The translations under genes and the position numbers were made by a program. From Gautieria morchelliformis (lineage: Eukaryota; Basidiomycota; Agaricomycetes; Gomphales; Gomphaceae): 64,000 bases of DNA. The notes under the pieces are model-generated. The model saw nothing but the letters and a program-made list of their open reading frames with translations. It was not told the DNA's origin and did no database searches. The stretch is from positions 62,001 through 126,000 of the forward strand of contig WHVA01000001.1 in assembly GCA_015179125.1 (NCBI GenBank), in the 5' to 3' direction. Position 1 is the first letter of the stretch, and the number at the start of each line of letters is the position of its first letter. Shown here one piece after another: positions 55,469 through 64,000 of this stretch.

Positions 55469-55974
55469 GATATAAGAAAAAAAACTAGCATGCAGATGAG
55501 GGACTAAGTTTTGCGTAGCGATGTAGGGTCGGAGTAGCACCGCGAAGGTCTATATGTAAGATTCTGGCCATGGGTGCTGCCAGGTCAACAGATATTCACA
55601 GCAGCCTATATCAGTACCGAAGCCTGGCACAATCTGCGACCGCGGATGGGTCTGATAGAAGAACATTAAATGTAAAAGGATTAATACAACGTAGAAGTAT
55701 CGGATAGCTATAGTTAGCTGCTCGGGCTAGTAATTGAGGCCTGCCAGCAATTGGTTATTACATCCGATTTTCCTGGGCGGAATGGTCTCCAAAATCCATT
55801 GAAACCTTGTCATCGTGCACTTAACACTCATTGAGGACTCATAGTGCGATGTCAGCATAACGAAAGACACATAAAAACACTGCCATAAAGCTCACTGATG
55901 TGTATTAATATGACGCATCTCCAGTGTGTTATTTATGAAGATGAGAACGCGAGAAGCGAGATGATATAAGAGAT

Positions 55975-56358
55975 TTAGGCTGTCCAGCTCAATGCACAGA
56001 GTTTGCACGTGGCTGTAATTCTATAGCGATGCTGGATGATCTTGGAAGAGGTATCAGTTCGTGTCAACGTTGCTCGATGTGGCGACACGAGACAACTCTC
56101 ATTCGGGAGGCATGTCCTGAACGGCGTGGAAAGAAGTGGTATGAAGGGACTATCGAATTTAAACTTGGAGCACAACAACATGGTATCCGCGAGGCTGAGC
56201 ATTCGGTGTATCGGATGTGACGGTGATGCAGAGCTGTTTAGAATGACGACAGTGCCACCTAGCGAGAATAAACGGTACTGGTGTCCCTCGGTAACTGGTT
56301 GGCTCCAGAGCCAAATATAGGCAACATTATGCACATACATAGCACATCCCCATCGCAT
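55975..56358 (-). other. Conserved arm ORF, 127 codons (copy in unit R)
   Basis: Same frame and length as 13662-14045. Contains RLFSLGGTVVILNSSAS and the terminal CKLCALSWTA. Function unknown. Confidence 0.3.
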
Positions 56359-56646
56359 TTCGTAAACACCGGATACTGATATTAATCCCGAGCGAAGTGA
56401 GGCTTAATTAACCCGGCGTCTATGATGTTGGCCTTGGCAAGCCCCGGCCTAATATTGGGCGAGATCGCTCCGAATCAAGATATGGTGGTGGCGGTGTGAT
56501 CCGACAAGAACAAACTCAGTTGCGCGGCGTGTGGCAAACGACGTGTGCGGTAAAGTGATCTACTGACTCTGACTCGGAACTACAACTTTGCGCATACCTC
56601 ATACCCACACACCGACCGACGCATCCCACACACCCAAAGCCTTAAT

Positions 56647-56868
56647 TGTTAGTAATCGGGACGATGACACCGCCGAGGCAGAGCCGGCACGCATTTAGCC
56701 GGAGGTTCGAGATCGCTCTCGACCCCGGGTTGCTGGTGCACCGGCATCGCATCGGCACAGCAGCTCGAAGAGATTGGTAATATAGGAACATCATAATTAG
56801 TATATAAGGACAGATGATCTTGTACAGATCGTAATATAACAGATCATTTATATCTCCTTCGTTCCACA
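56647..56868 (+). mobile_element. Solo LTR of the copia family
   Basis: 222 bp, TGTTAG...TTCCACA, flanked by perfect TTAAT on both sides (56642-56646, 56869-56873). Unit L has the empty site (ATTAA on the plus strand, 13224-13228). Closer to the LTRs of copy A than to those of copy B. Confidence 0.95.
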
Positions 56869-57124
56869 TTAATAAATGCGCCTAATGCCACTGCACAGGC
56901 ACCAGACTCGTCACCCCCAGGCCCCACCCAAGGACCCGTCGGGGCACAGGCGAGCGTGGTGTGGCTTGCGTTTGCGTTTGCGTTTGCGTTAGCGCTCAAG
57001 TGCTGCGGCGGCTCACGGTGTGCATGCAGGCGCGGGGCGTGCGGCAAGCCCAGGTAGGTGTGCGCGTGCGGCGGGGCTGGGGGCGAGGAGCACGTGCGTG
57101 TGGTACGCGTTGGGCGCTGGTCCT

Positions 57125-57347
57125 TGTAGAACGAAGGAGTAAATATGATCTGATATTCTACCTTGATCTCAAGTAGATCGTTCCTTTATATACAAATTAT
57201 AATGTCCATTATATTACCAATCCCTTCGAGCTGCTGTGCCGATGCGATGCCGGCGCACCAGCAACCCGGGGTCGAGAGCGATCTCGAACCTCCGGCTAAA
57301 TGCGTGCCGGCTCTGCCTCGGCGGTGTTATCGTCCCGATTACTAACA
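57125..57347 (-). repeat. 3' LTR of copia B
   Basis: 223 bp, identical by eye to 61410-61632. The last codons of the polyprotein frame extend into it. Confidence 0.95.
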
Positions 57348-60300
57348 CTCCCCCTCAGCGAGAAGTCCCTTCGGTAAAATCCCAATTTCCCTAATAGATA
57401 CCTATGTTGGTGCATGTCTAATCCCTTTGTAAATATGTCCGCTATGTTCTCCTTCGTCGGTACGTATGTAAGTGATGCCTCGTGAGAGGCCACTTTCTCA
57501 CGGATAAAATGATATGCGACATTGATGTGTTTGGTACGCGCATGATACGTTGCGTCATGCGATAGTGTAATGGCGCCTAGATTGTCTGATCGAAGTGACG
57601 TGGGCTGGGTTTGATCGATTCCAAGTTCCTCGATAAAACGCCTCAGCCAGATTAATTGCTTGGCGCCCTCGGTAAGTGCCATGTATTCGGCCTCCGTGGT
57701 AGATAGCGCGATCGTTCGCTGCTTCTTCGAGCTCCATGCAATGGTTCCTCCTCCTAGTATAGCTACGTAGCCACTAATAGATAGTGCGTCGTTTCTATTA
57801 GCATAATCCGAGTCGACAAATATTTCGAGGTCGAGACCAGCGTCTCGTCGGAAGATTATGCCGTCGTCACGTGACCCTTTGAGGTACCTGAGCGCGTGTT
57901 TGATTGCCGTCCAGTGCTCGGGTCCATAAGTAGTAGTGAATTGGCTCAAGTGTTGTACGGTAAAAGCCAAATCAGGTCGCGTGCTGAGTGCTGCATACAT
58001 GAGTGATCCGATCGCTTTGGCATAGGGTACTTCGGCAGTTGGACCTGTTGAGTCCATGGGTGTCGTGAGTTTGATCATTTTATGCAGGGGTGTAGATACC
58101 GAATGAGCCGTTGTCATGTTGAATCGATCGAGTATGATGTCGATGTAATGTCCTTGAGACATGATCAGCGTTCCCTCATCTCTATTCCTCTCAACTCTAA
58201 TTCCCAATATTTTCTTCATTTCTCCTAAATCTGTTAAGGGGAATTTTCCATGAAGCTCCCCCTTGAGCTTAATCATCCCTCCTTTGGAGTCAGCAAATAG
58301 TCCAAAGTCGTCCACATATACTGATATGACTTCGATTGAGTCCTTATCTTGTCTGATGTAGACGCATTCATCGGCTGTACTTTGATGGAAGCCGAGATCG
58401 AGTAGTAATTTGCGTAAGCGCTGATGCCAAGCTCGCCCCGATTGCTTGAGTCCGTAGAGCGCTCTGTATATTCTTAGAACGCGTCCAGATCCATCATCAA
58501 ATCCGTCGGGCTGGCGCATGTAGATCTCCTCATCTATAGTTGAATTGAGGTAGGCGCCTTTGACATCCATCATTTCGATTTCCCAATCGAGTGTGTTTGC
58601 GATCGCCAATAGAACACGTAGTGAATCGAATTTGACCACGGGTGAAGTTATCTCGTAGTAGTCCATTCCTGGCCTCTGTGTGAATCCTTGAGCCACGACC
58701 CTTGCTTTAGCCTTATCAAATTGTCCATCCGGTTGCGTTTTGACGGCGTATACCCATCGGCAACCGATAGCTATTCGTCCGGGTGGTAGTTCTGTTAATT
58801 CCCATGTTCTTAACGTTTTGTGTTGTTCCATCTCAATTTCCATCGCTTTCTCCCAGATCGGCGCATCATCACGTGATACCGCCGCTCTGTAATTCTCAGG
58901 TTCAGTGACGATTTCTCTCGTTATGTAAACCTGCTCGGTGCGTCCTGAATTATTCAGTTTCCGGTAATCCGGCCTTTGAGTGATACGCGCGCTCCGTCGG
59001 ATCTCTGGAGCTGGCGCTTGTTCAGGTGGATCAGGAACGGGTGTTGTCTGGGGTGATGACGTCTGTGGGGTAGATGTGATCGGGTCCGGCACATGCTCGC
59101 GCGGTGAGTGCTCCCCCTCGAGCGGTGCCGTGTCATCATCGTCGTTGTCTGGGATAGGGTAGAGTCGGTTGTCATTTTCGTCGAATGTGATATTTCTCGA
59201 AATTTGAACATGTTTTGAGGCTTTATTGTAATACCTCCATGCTTTTGCATGTTCTGCTACTCCGACGAAGATGTGTTCTTCTGCCTTTGGATCAAGTTTA
59301 GCTCGTCGTTGATCCGGCACCATAACCCAACAATTTGTCCCGAATTCCTCTAGACGTGCTATGTTCGGCTTCTTGCCGAATAGTGCCTGGAACGGCGTTG
59401 CGTCATCTCCAAGCGCTCGCGTGGGTGATCGGTTTTTGATGTAACACGCGTAAGCCACGGCCTCGGGCCAGAGTATTTTAGGCAGGTTCTTGGCAAATAT
59501 CATTGCCCGTGCGTGCTCGAGTAAGGTCCGGTTGAGTCGTTCGGCAATTCCATTCTGGGCTGGGGAGTATGGAGCTGTGGTCTCCATGATAATGCCATAT
59601 TTTGCACAAAATTCCTTGAAATTTTTATTGACATATTCCCCTCCATTATCTGAGCGAAACCTCTTCAGTTTCTGACCTGTTTGGGTCTCGAGGAATGCCT
59701 TGTACGTCTCGAAGTGTTTGAGCGCTTCATCTTTGGCGCTCCCAAAATAGATGACCGTGTACCTGGATTTGATGTCCGTGAAAGAATAAAAATACTTTTC
59801 ACGTGATGGTCCCTCGGTCTGGGCAGGTCCCCATACATCGGATACTGTCAGGTCACCGACCTGTTCTACAGTGTCCTCGGCTCTTTTGGGGAATGGCTCC
59901 ACATGCCGTTTGCCTTGTATGCATGCCTTGCACTGGCTCGGCTCGTTTGATTCGTCGATCTCAAGTCCGGTGACTAGATCGTTAGATTTCAACAACTTTA
60001 TGGAGTTTATATTGACGTGCCCTAGTATCCTGTGCCATTTGTCCCATGACCGTCCCTTTGCCGCTGCGGCAAAGTCCCGTGCCTCGACTGATCGGGTGAC
60101 CCGTGCCTTCATACAGAACAGCCGCCCGCGCTTCTGTCCCTGTGCAAAGGTAACTCCGGCGCGTGATTTGAATTCGACGCCGGTGCCTGAAAAAGTGGCT
60201 GTGTTGCCCTTATCAGTCAGACGCCCTACGCTGATAAGGTTGTTCGGCGCATCCGGTGCATGCTTGACGTCACGTAGTTCGATCGTGTTCGTCTTGGCGC

Positions 60301-61318
60301 CGATCTTGAATTCCATGTATATAGTGCCTCGGCCTTGTGTATGTAGTACCGCGCCGGGTGAAATTCCTTCGATTTCCGATGGTTCCTCGGCATAGCTAGC
60401 GAAATCATTTCGGCTTCGAGCTATATGTGTTGTTGCCGCTGAATCGGCTAGCCAGTCGGATGCAGATATAGCACTGTATGCTACCTCCTTAGATACAAAT
60501 GCGAAGTCCTTTTCTTCTGCTTGTTTGACTGTTTCTTTGTTCCCTGATTTGAACCATTTCGGTGCTTGGCCTTCCTTGCCGCCACCTTTCGCCCAACAGT
60601 CCTTCACGTAATGACCCTTCTTGCCGCAATTTCGGCATTTTCCCTTTGTTGCTCCTGAGTCATCTTTCCTAGGTCTGTGACGTTGTTGCGCCTTAAGCGC
60701 CGTCTGCCGTGCCGATCCAGCTTTCCGTGCTCGATCCTCATCGAGGACCCGAGCTATTAATATATCAGCTGTTGTCCCGGCTCCACTGGCGTTTACTGCC
60801 GTAATAAACGCCGACCAGGAATCTGGTAATGACGTCAGCAACGTGTTCGAGAACTCGGTGTCACTGATGTAATGCCCCCGCGCATTCAATTCCTGTTGAA
60901 TGCCGCGGAGCTTGCGTACGTGCTCCTCCATGTTTGCGCCATCCTCGGCAAGCGTCCGGAAGAAATCTCTTCGGAGATTTACAATTCCCACTGCTCCCTT
61001 AGATTCGAATATTGCTTGTAGACTAGTCCATACAGCAAACGCAGACATCGTCTGATTGATGTAAACTAGTTGTTCATCGGCAACTCTGAGGCAAATCTCT
61101 TTTCTAGCCTTCTTGTCCTTTCTTCTCCAATCGTCGATTTCCTGCTGCTCGCTCGCAGTGACGTTGTCGGCATCTGCCGGTCTCGGTTCCGTCTCCCTGC
61201 CGATAGCCACGTCCCACAGATCTGAGTCATCGAGTATCCACTCGAGCCGCCGGCGCCACGCCGCGTAGTTATCCCCGTTCAAGGGGTCGATCTTGTACGT
61301 GTTGTTGCTACTCGACAT
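57296..61318 (-). CDS. copia B gag-pol polyprotein, 1340 aa
   Basis: A single frame from ATG 61316-61318 (MSSSNNTYKIDPLNGDNY). UBN2-like Gag to about residue 210; CCHC knuckle CRNCGKKGHYVKDC at about 230; protease WLADSAATTHIA at about 290, with DSA where DSG/DTG is usual; HHCC finger (WHRILGHV...CKACIQGKRH) at about 430-475; integrase D, D, E residues in LTVSDVWGP, RSDNGGEY and NGIAERLNR (about 495-595); reverse transcriptase with YVDDFGLF near 1010; RNase H with VDSDYAN, STTEAEYMAL and SDNLGAITL (1165-1260). No frameshift separates gag and pol, as is usual in many copia elements. The stop lies inside the 3' LTR because the TGA used in copy A is CGA here, adding about 25 residues. Confidence 0.95.
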   Translation of the reverse strand: MSSSNNTYKIDPLNGDNYAAWRRRLEWILDDSDLWDVAIGRETEPRPADADNVTASEQQEIDDWRRKDKKARKEICLRVADEQLVYINQTMSAFAVWTSLQAIFESKGAVGIVNLRRDFFRTLAEDGANMEEHVRKLRGIQQELNARGHYISDTEFSNTLLTSLPDSWSAFITAVNASGAGTTADILIARVLDEDRARKAGSARQTALKAQQRHRPRKDDSGATKGKCRNCGKKGHYVKDCWAKGGGKEGQAPKWFKSGNKETVKQAEEKDFAFVSKEVAYSAISASDWLADSAATTHIARSRNDFASYAEEPSEIEGISPGAVLHTQGRGTIYMEFKIGAKTNTIELRDVKHAPDAPNNLISVGRLTDKGNTATFSGTGVEFKSRAGVTFAQGQKRGRLFCMKARVTRSVEARDFAAAAKGRSWDKWHRILGHVNINSIKLLKSNDLVTGLEIDESNEPSQCKACIQGKRHVEPFPKRAEDTVEQVGDLTVSDVWGPAQTEGPSREKYFYSFTDIKSRYTVIYFGSAKDEALKHFETYKAFLETQTGQKLKRFRSDNGGEYVNKNFKEFCAKYGIIMETTAPYSPAQNGIAERLNRTLLEHARAMIFAKNLPKILWPEAVAYACYIKNRSPTRALGDDATPFQALFGKKPNIARLEEFGTNCWVMVPDQRRAKLDPKAEEHIFVGVAEHAKAWRYYNKASKHVQISRNITFDENDNRLYPIPDNDDDDTAPLEGEHSPREHVPDPITSTPQTSSPQTTPVPDPPEQAPAPEIRRSARITQRPDYRKLNNSGRTEQVYITREIVTEPENYRAAVSRDDAPIWEKAMEIEMEQHKTLRTWELTELPPGRIAIGCRWVYAVKTQPDGQFDKAKARVVAQGFTQRPGMDYYEITSPVVKFDSLRVLLAIANTLDWEIEMMDVKGAYLNSTIDEEIYMRQPDGFDDGSGRVLRIYRALYGLKQSGRAWHQRLRKLLLDLGFHQSTADECVYIRQDKDSIEVISVYVDDFGLFADSKGGMIKLKGELHGKFPLTDLGEMKKILGIRVERNRDEGTLIMSQGHYIDIILDRFNMTTAHSVSTPLHKMIKLTTPMDSTGPTAEVPYAKAIGSLMYAALSTRPDLAFTVQHLSQFTTTYGPEHWTAIKHALRYLKGSRDDGIIFRRDAGLDLEIFVDSDYANRNDALSISGYVAILGGGTIAWSSKKQRTIALSTTEAEYMALTEGAKQLIWLRRFIEELGIDQTQPTSLRSDNLGAITLSHDATYHARTKHINVAYHFIREKVASHEASLTYVPTKENIADIFTKGLDMHQHRYLLGKLGFYRRDFSLRGSVSNRDDNTAEAEPARI
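57348..57356 (-). promoter_or_regulatory. Polypurine tract of copia B
   Basis: GAGGGGGAG on the minus strand, adjoining the 3' LTR. Confidence 0.85.
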
Positions 61319-61397
61319 CGTCGATCGGTTATTGAGTCGTTGGAGTATAGAGTGTAATTTGGAGTAAGCTAGATGTGTAATAGTTTAGTTATGGTCG

Positions 61398-61409
61398 GGG
61401 CCCATAACC
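61398..61409 (-). promoter_or_regulatory. Primer-binding site of copia B
   Basis: GGTTATGGGCCC on the minus strand directly after the 5' LTR, as in copy A; half-tRNA-Met type. Confidence 0.75.
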
Positions 61410-61632
61410 TGTAGAACGAAGGAGTAAATATGATCTGATATTCTACCTTGATCTCAAGTAGATCGTTCCTTTATATACAAATTATAATGTCCATTATATT
61501 ACCAATCCCTTCGAGCTGCTGTGCCGATGCGATGCCGGCGCACCAGCAACCCGGGGTCGAGAGCGATCTCGAACCTCCGGCTAAATGCGTGCCGGCTCTG
61601 CCTCGGCGGTGTTATCGTCCCGATTACTAACA
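61410..61632 (-). repeat. 5' LTR of copia B
   Basis: 223 bp. Differs from the copy A LTR mainly in the U3/R part around the TATA region (TATATAAAGG on the minus strand) and shares the rest. Confidence 0.95.
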
Positions 61633-63002
61633 GTCCTTTCCCGTTCCCGTTCCCGAGTGGCGTGGTGGGCGGTTTAACGAAGACGCGGCTCGTGCATTTG
61701 TCGGCGTGGCGGCGGCGGGGTCTGGGGGGCTCTGGCAGGGGGGCCGGTATGGGTAAGGGTGCGGGTAAGGGTGCGGTGGCGGTGCCTGTGGTGGGCGCGG
61801 GTAATGGGGCTTGCGGGGGGTGTGTGGCGCTGCGGTGCGGCTGTAGTTGTTGTGGGTGGCCGCGGCGTGTGTGTGCGGGGGTGCGGGGATGTGCGGGACG
61901 ACACGCACACGTGCTCACGTGCGTCGCCTACGCGGCCCCCAGGCGAGACACACAGCGTCACCAAGACACATCGACGTCGGTCCCGCCCTCCAGCCCCAGC
62001 CCCATCCCCAGCCCCCTCTGCCGCTTCGCGGAGGCTCGTCCCCGGGCCCTGCCGTGCCAATCGCGCGCACGCGCGCCCCGCCGACATGAAACTGGGGGTC
62101 AGCCGCGGGTCTGAACTCCCGCGGAGGGGCCACCTCGAAGTACTCCCGCCGTCTGGGGTCGGTGTCATAGCACGTGCGCCCGCCTTTGAGTGCGCGCGAG
62201 CCCCCTTCTCCGCCTCCGCCCCCGTCGCCGAAAAACGCACGCCGAACGACGCGGACGTCCCGCGGCCACGCTCACGCTCCAGGTGCCGATTCTTCTAGAG
62301 CTCGCCCCGCGCACGCGCCTCGCACGGGCAGCGCGCGTCCTCCGCGTGGAAGCCCCCCCGTGTCGCGGTGGGCGTGCGCGTCGTGCGCGTCCGGCCCACT
62401 GTGCGGGTGGGAGGGCGGTGCAGGACGTGAGGGGCGGGAGGGTGGAGTCTAAGGAGCAGCGAGTGGCGCGGGACATACCATCCGCGTCTCCAGGGTCCGT
62501 GTTTGTGTCTGGGTCTGGGTCATGCTGGCAGATGGATGGATATGGATGGCGAGACGTGGGGCAGAAGGCCGTAAACGCGTCATGCAGGATGGACGGCCTG
62601 TTTGTATGCAAAGGGAAATACCACACACTCTGCTCGTTCCTCTTGCTGGCCTTTTCTATACCCGGCACATACACACACGCCCCGCCACTGGCGGACACGC
62701 CGGAAACATCATGAGCAGTTCATGTCCGTGCGCTGGAGAGGACGGTGGGTGATAAGAAGCCTGGGAGGGGAGGCTGTTAGTGTCATGTGAGGGGAGGTGA
62801 CCTGAAGTTTGGAGTGGACGGGTAAAATGCGTCGTAATGCTATGAAAGACGAGGGAGTAGAGGGACGACATGTGCGTACCATGCAATGACGGCGTCAGGG
62901 TTTGTCGGTGTCTGTGTCCGTGTCATGCTGTCGTTGTAACTACGGAGTCGACCTGCATGATTGTCTTTGTTTGGTGGGTTCCCGATGTCGCCGCGCACGA
63001 CG
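61633..63002. other. GC-rich interior of unit R (right part)
   Basis: Reverse counterpart of unit L from about 12968 down to 11093 and then 6592-6456. No gene called: long frames on both strands follow from the composition and are broken by indels against unit L. It contains the uninterrupted copia A target GGGAC at 62862-62866. Confidence 0.6.
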
Positions 63003-64000
63003 AAGCCTCACTTCGCTCCGGATTATCAGTATCCGGTGTTTACGAAGTGCGATGGGGATGTGCTATGTATGTGGATAATGTTGCCTATATTTAGCTCTGG
63101 AGCCAACCAGCTACCAAGGGACACCAGTACCGTTTATTCTCGCTAGGTGGCACTGTCGTCATTCTAAACAGCTCTGCATCACCGTCACATCCGATACACC
63201 GAATGCTCAGCCTCGCGGATACCATGTTGTTGTGCTCCAAGTTTAAATTCGATAGTCCCTTCATACCACTTCTTTCCACGCCGTTCAGGACATGCCTCCC
63301 GAATGAGAGTGGTCTCGTGTCGCCACATCGAGCAATGTTGACACGAACTGATACCTCTTCCGAGATCATCCAGCATCGCTATAGAATTACAACCACGTGC
63401 AAACTCTGTGCATTGAGCTGGACAGCCTAAACCTCCCATATCATCTCGCTTGCTCGTGTTCTCATCTTCATAAATAACACTGGAGATGCGATATCTCAAT
63501 TCACATCAGTGAGCTGTGTCGCAGTTGGTTTTCGTGTGTCGTTATGCTGACACCGCACTTGGAGTCGTCAATGAGTGCCAGGTGCGCTTACATTACATCA
63601 AGTTTTAAATGCATCTTCGAGATCATAACCAGTCCTGGCAAGGCCAAGAACCCAAGGTTCAATTTCTCGTCCGAGCGGACCACTGTATCTGATGCTTCGA
63701 CCTTGTATTAATTATTTTACACATGACGTTCTTCTATCAGACCGGCCCACCTGGCAAATTGTGCCATGCTTCGCACGGATGGGATGTTGTGAATCATATC
63801 TGTTGACCTGGCAGCACCCATGTCGAGAATCTTATTTATACACGCGCGATCTGTGACTCCACTCCCACATCGCTACGCACAACTCAGTCCCTCGTCTGCA
63901 TTCCAGTCCTTCTTTCTTATATCATGTCTCAGGCGGACTCCTCGGCTGAAATCCAGGCGCTATCAGACTTGTACGTATTTACCACATTGAGTGAGATGCA
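63003..64000 (+). repeat. Right arm of unit R, cut by window edge
   Basis: Direct copy of 13619-14550 with a small insertion (about 63680-63740). The conserved ORF block is broken here by TAG near 63092. Confidence 0.8.
63924..64000 (+). CDS. DUF6533-like gene start, cut by window edge
   Basis: ATG 63924 opens MSQADSSAEIQALSD followed by a GTACGT donor, the same first exon as at 14468. The rest lies outside the window. Confidence 0.5.
   Translation, partial: MSQADSSAEIQALSDLYVFTTLSEM

Larger units (their letters stand above)
55243..56404 (-). repeat. Left arm of unit R
   Basis: Same orientation as 4812-6455 and inverted relative to 63003-64000. Truncated on its outer side at about 55243 compared with unit L. 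Confidence 0.8.
57125..61632 (-). mobile_element. Ty1/copia retrotransposon copy B, complete, apparently intact
   Basis: 4,508 bp with two 223 bp LTRs (57125-57347, 61410-61632) in which I see no difference. A perfect 5 bp target duplication GTCCT flanks it (57120-57124, 61633-61637). The primer-binding site, polypurine tract and a single open gag-pol frame are all present. The empty target is in unit L at 12969-12973. This is the youngest-looking element in the window and the best candidate for activity. Confidence 0.95.
55243..64000. repeat. Unit R: counterpart of unit L, interior inverted, runs off the window
   Basis: The left arm is 55243-56404; the right arm starts at about 63003 and continues past 64000. 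The interior (56405-63002) matches 6456-6596 plus 11093-13618 of unit L in reverse orientation once the solo LTR and copia B are set aside. Relative to L, the outer part of the left arm is missing. Confidence 0.75.

Overview
The window looks like part of a repeat-rich basidiomycete (Agaricomycete) nuclear genome. Genes have introns of roughly 40-70 bp, and the protein families include DUF6533-like membrane proteins, a DUF6532-like protein, NACHT-WD40 proteins, Tnp2/Plavaka-type transposases and chromodomain Ty3 retrotransposons. A plant-associated agaricomycete is plausible, but the species is not determined. No tRNA, rRNA or CRISPR feature was recognised. Only two ordinary host genes look complete or nearly so: swi5 (53.9-54.4 kb) and an FAD monooxygenase (51.9-53.2 kb).

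Layout. 0-4.1 kb: 5' part of a minus-strand Ty3 element (gag, start of pol, 5' LTR). The LTR carries a nested solo LTR and abuts an inverted LTR fragment. 4.8-15.2 kb: unit L, a segment with about 1.6 kb terminal inverted arms, each carrying an outward-facing DUF6533-like gene; it contains copia copy A, an LTR-like insertion and a fragment of swi5. 17.3-20.4 kb: LTR scraps, a LINE reverse-transcriptase fragment and a broken Zn-cluster-like gene. 21.3-33.8 kb: a second minus-strand Ty3 element (gag, pol, chromodomain and an extra ORF after pol). It is split at the protease active-site codon by a 3,678 bp Helitron, which itself carries a solo LTR. 34.3-38.5 kb: a broken NACHT-WD40 gene whose WD40 frame runs into Ty3 RNase H sequence; the integrase core of that Ty3 fragment is inverted in place. 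41.3-49.6 kb: a CACTA/Plavaka-like DNA transposon with two divergent genes and one further cargo-like gene. 49.8-54.4 kb: the host-gene stretch. 55.2-64 kb: unit R, the counterpart of unit L with its interior inverted; it carries a solo copia LTR and an intact copia copy B with identical LTRs, and it runs off the window.

The window is largely an insertion record. Because L and R are paralogous, several insertions in one have a visible empty site in the other. Most premature stops that can be interpreted in the decayed reading frames are CGA to TGA (or CAA to TAA), which suggests cytosine deamination. Copia copy B has none of these and may be mobile.
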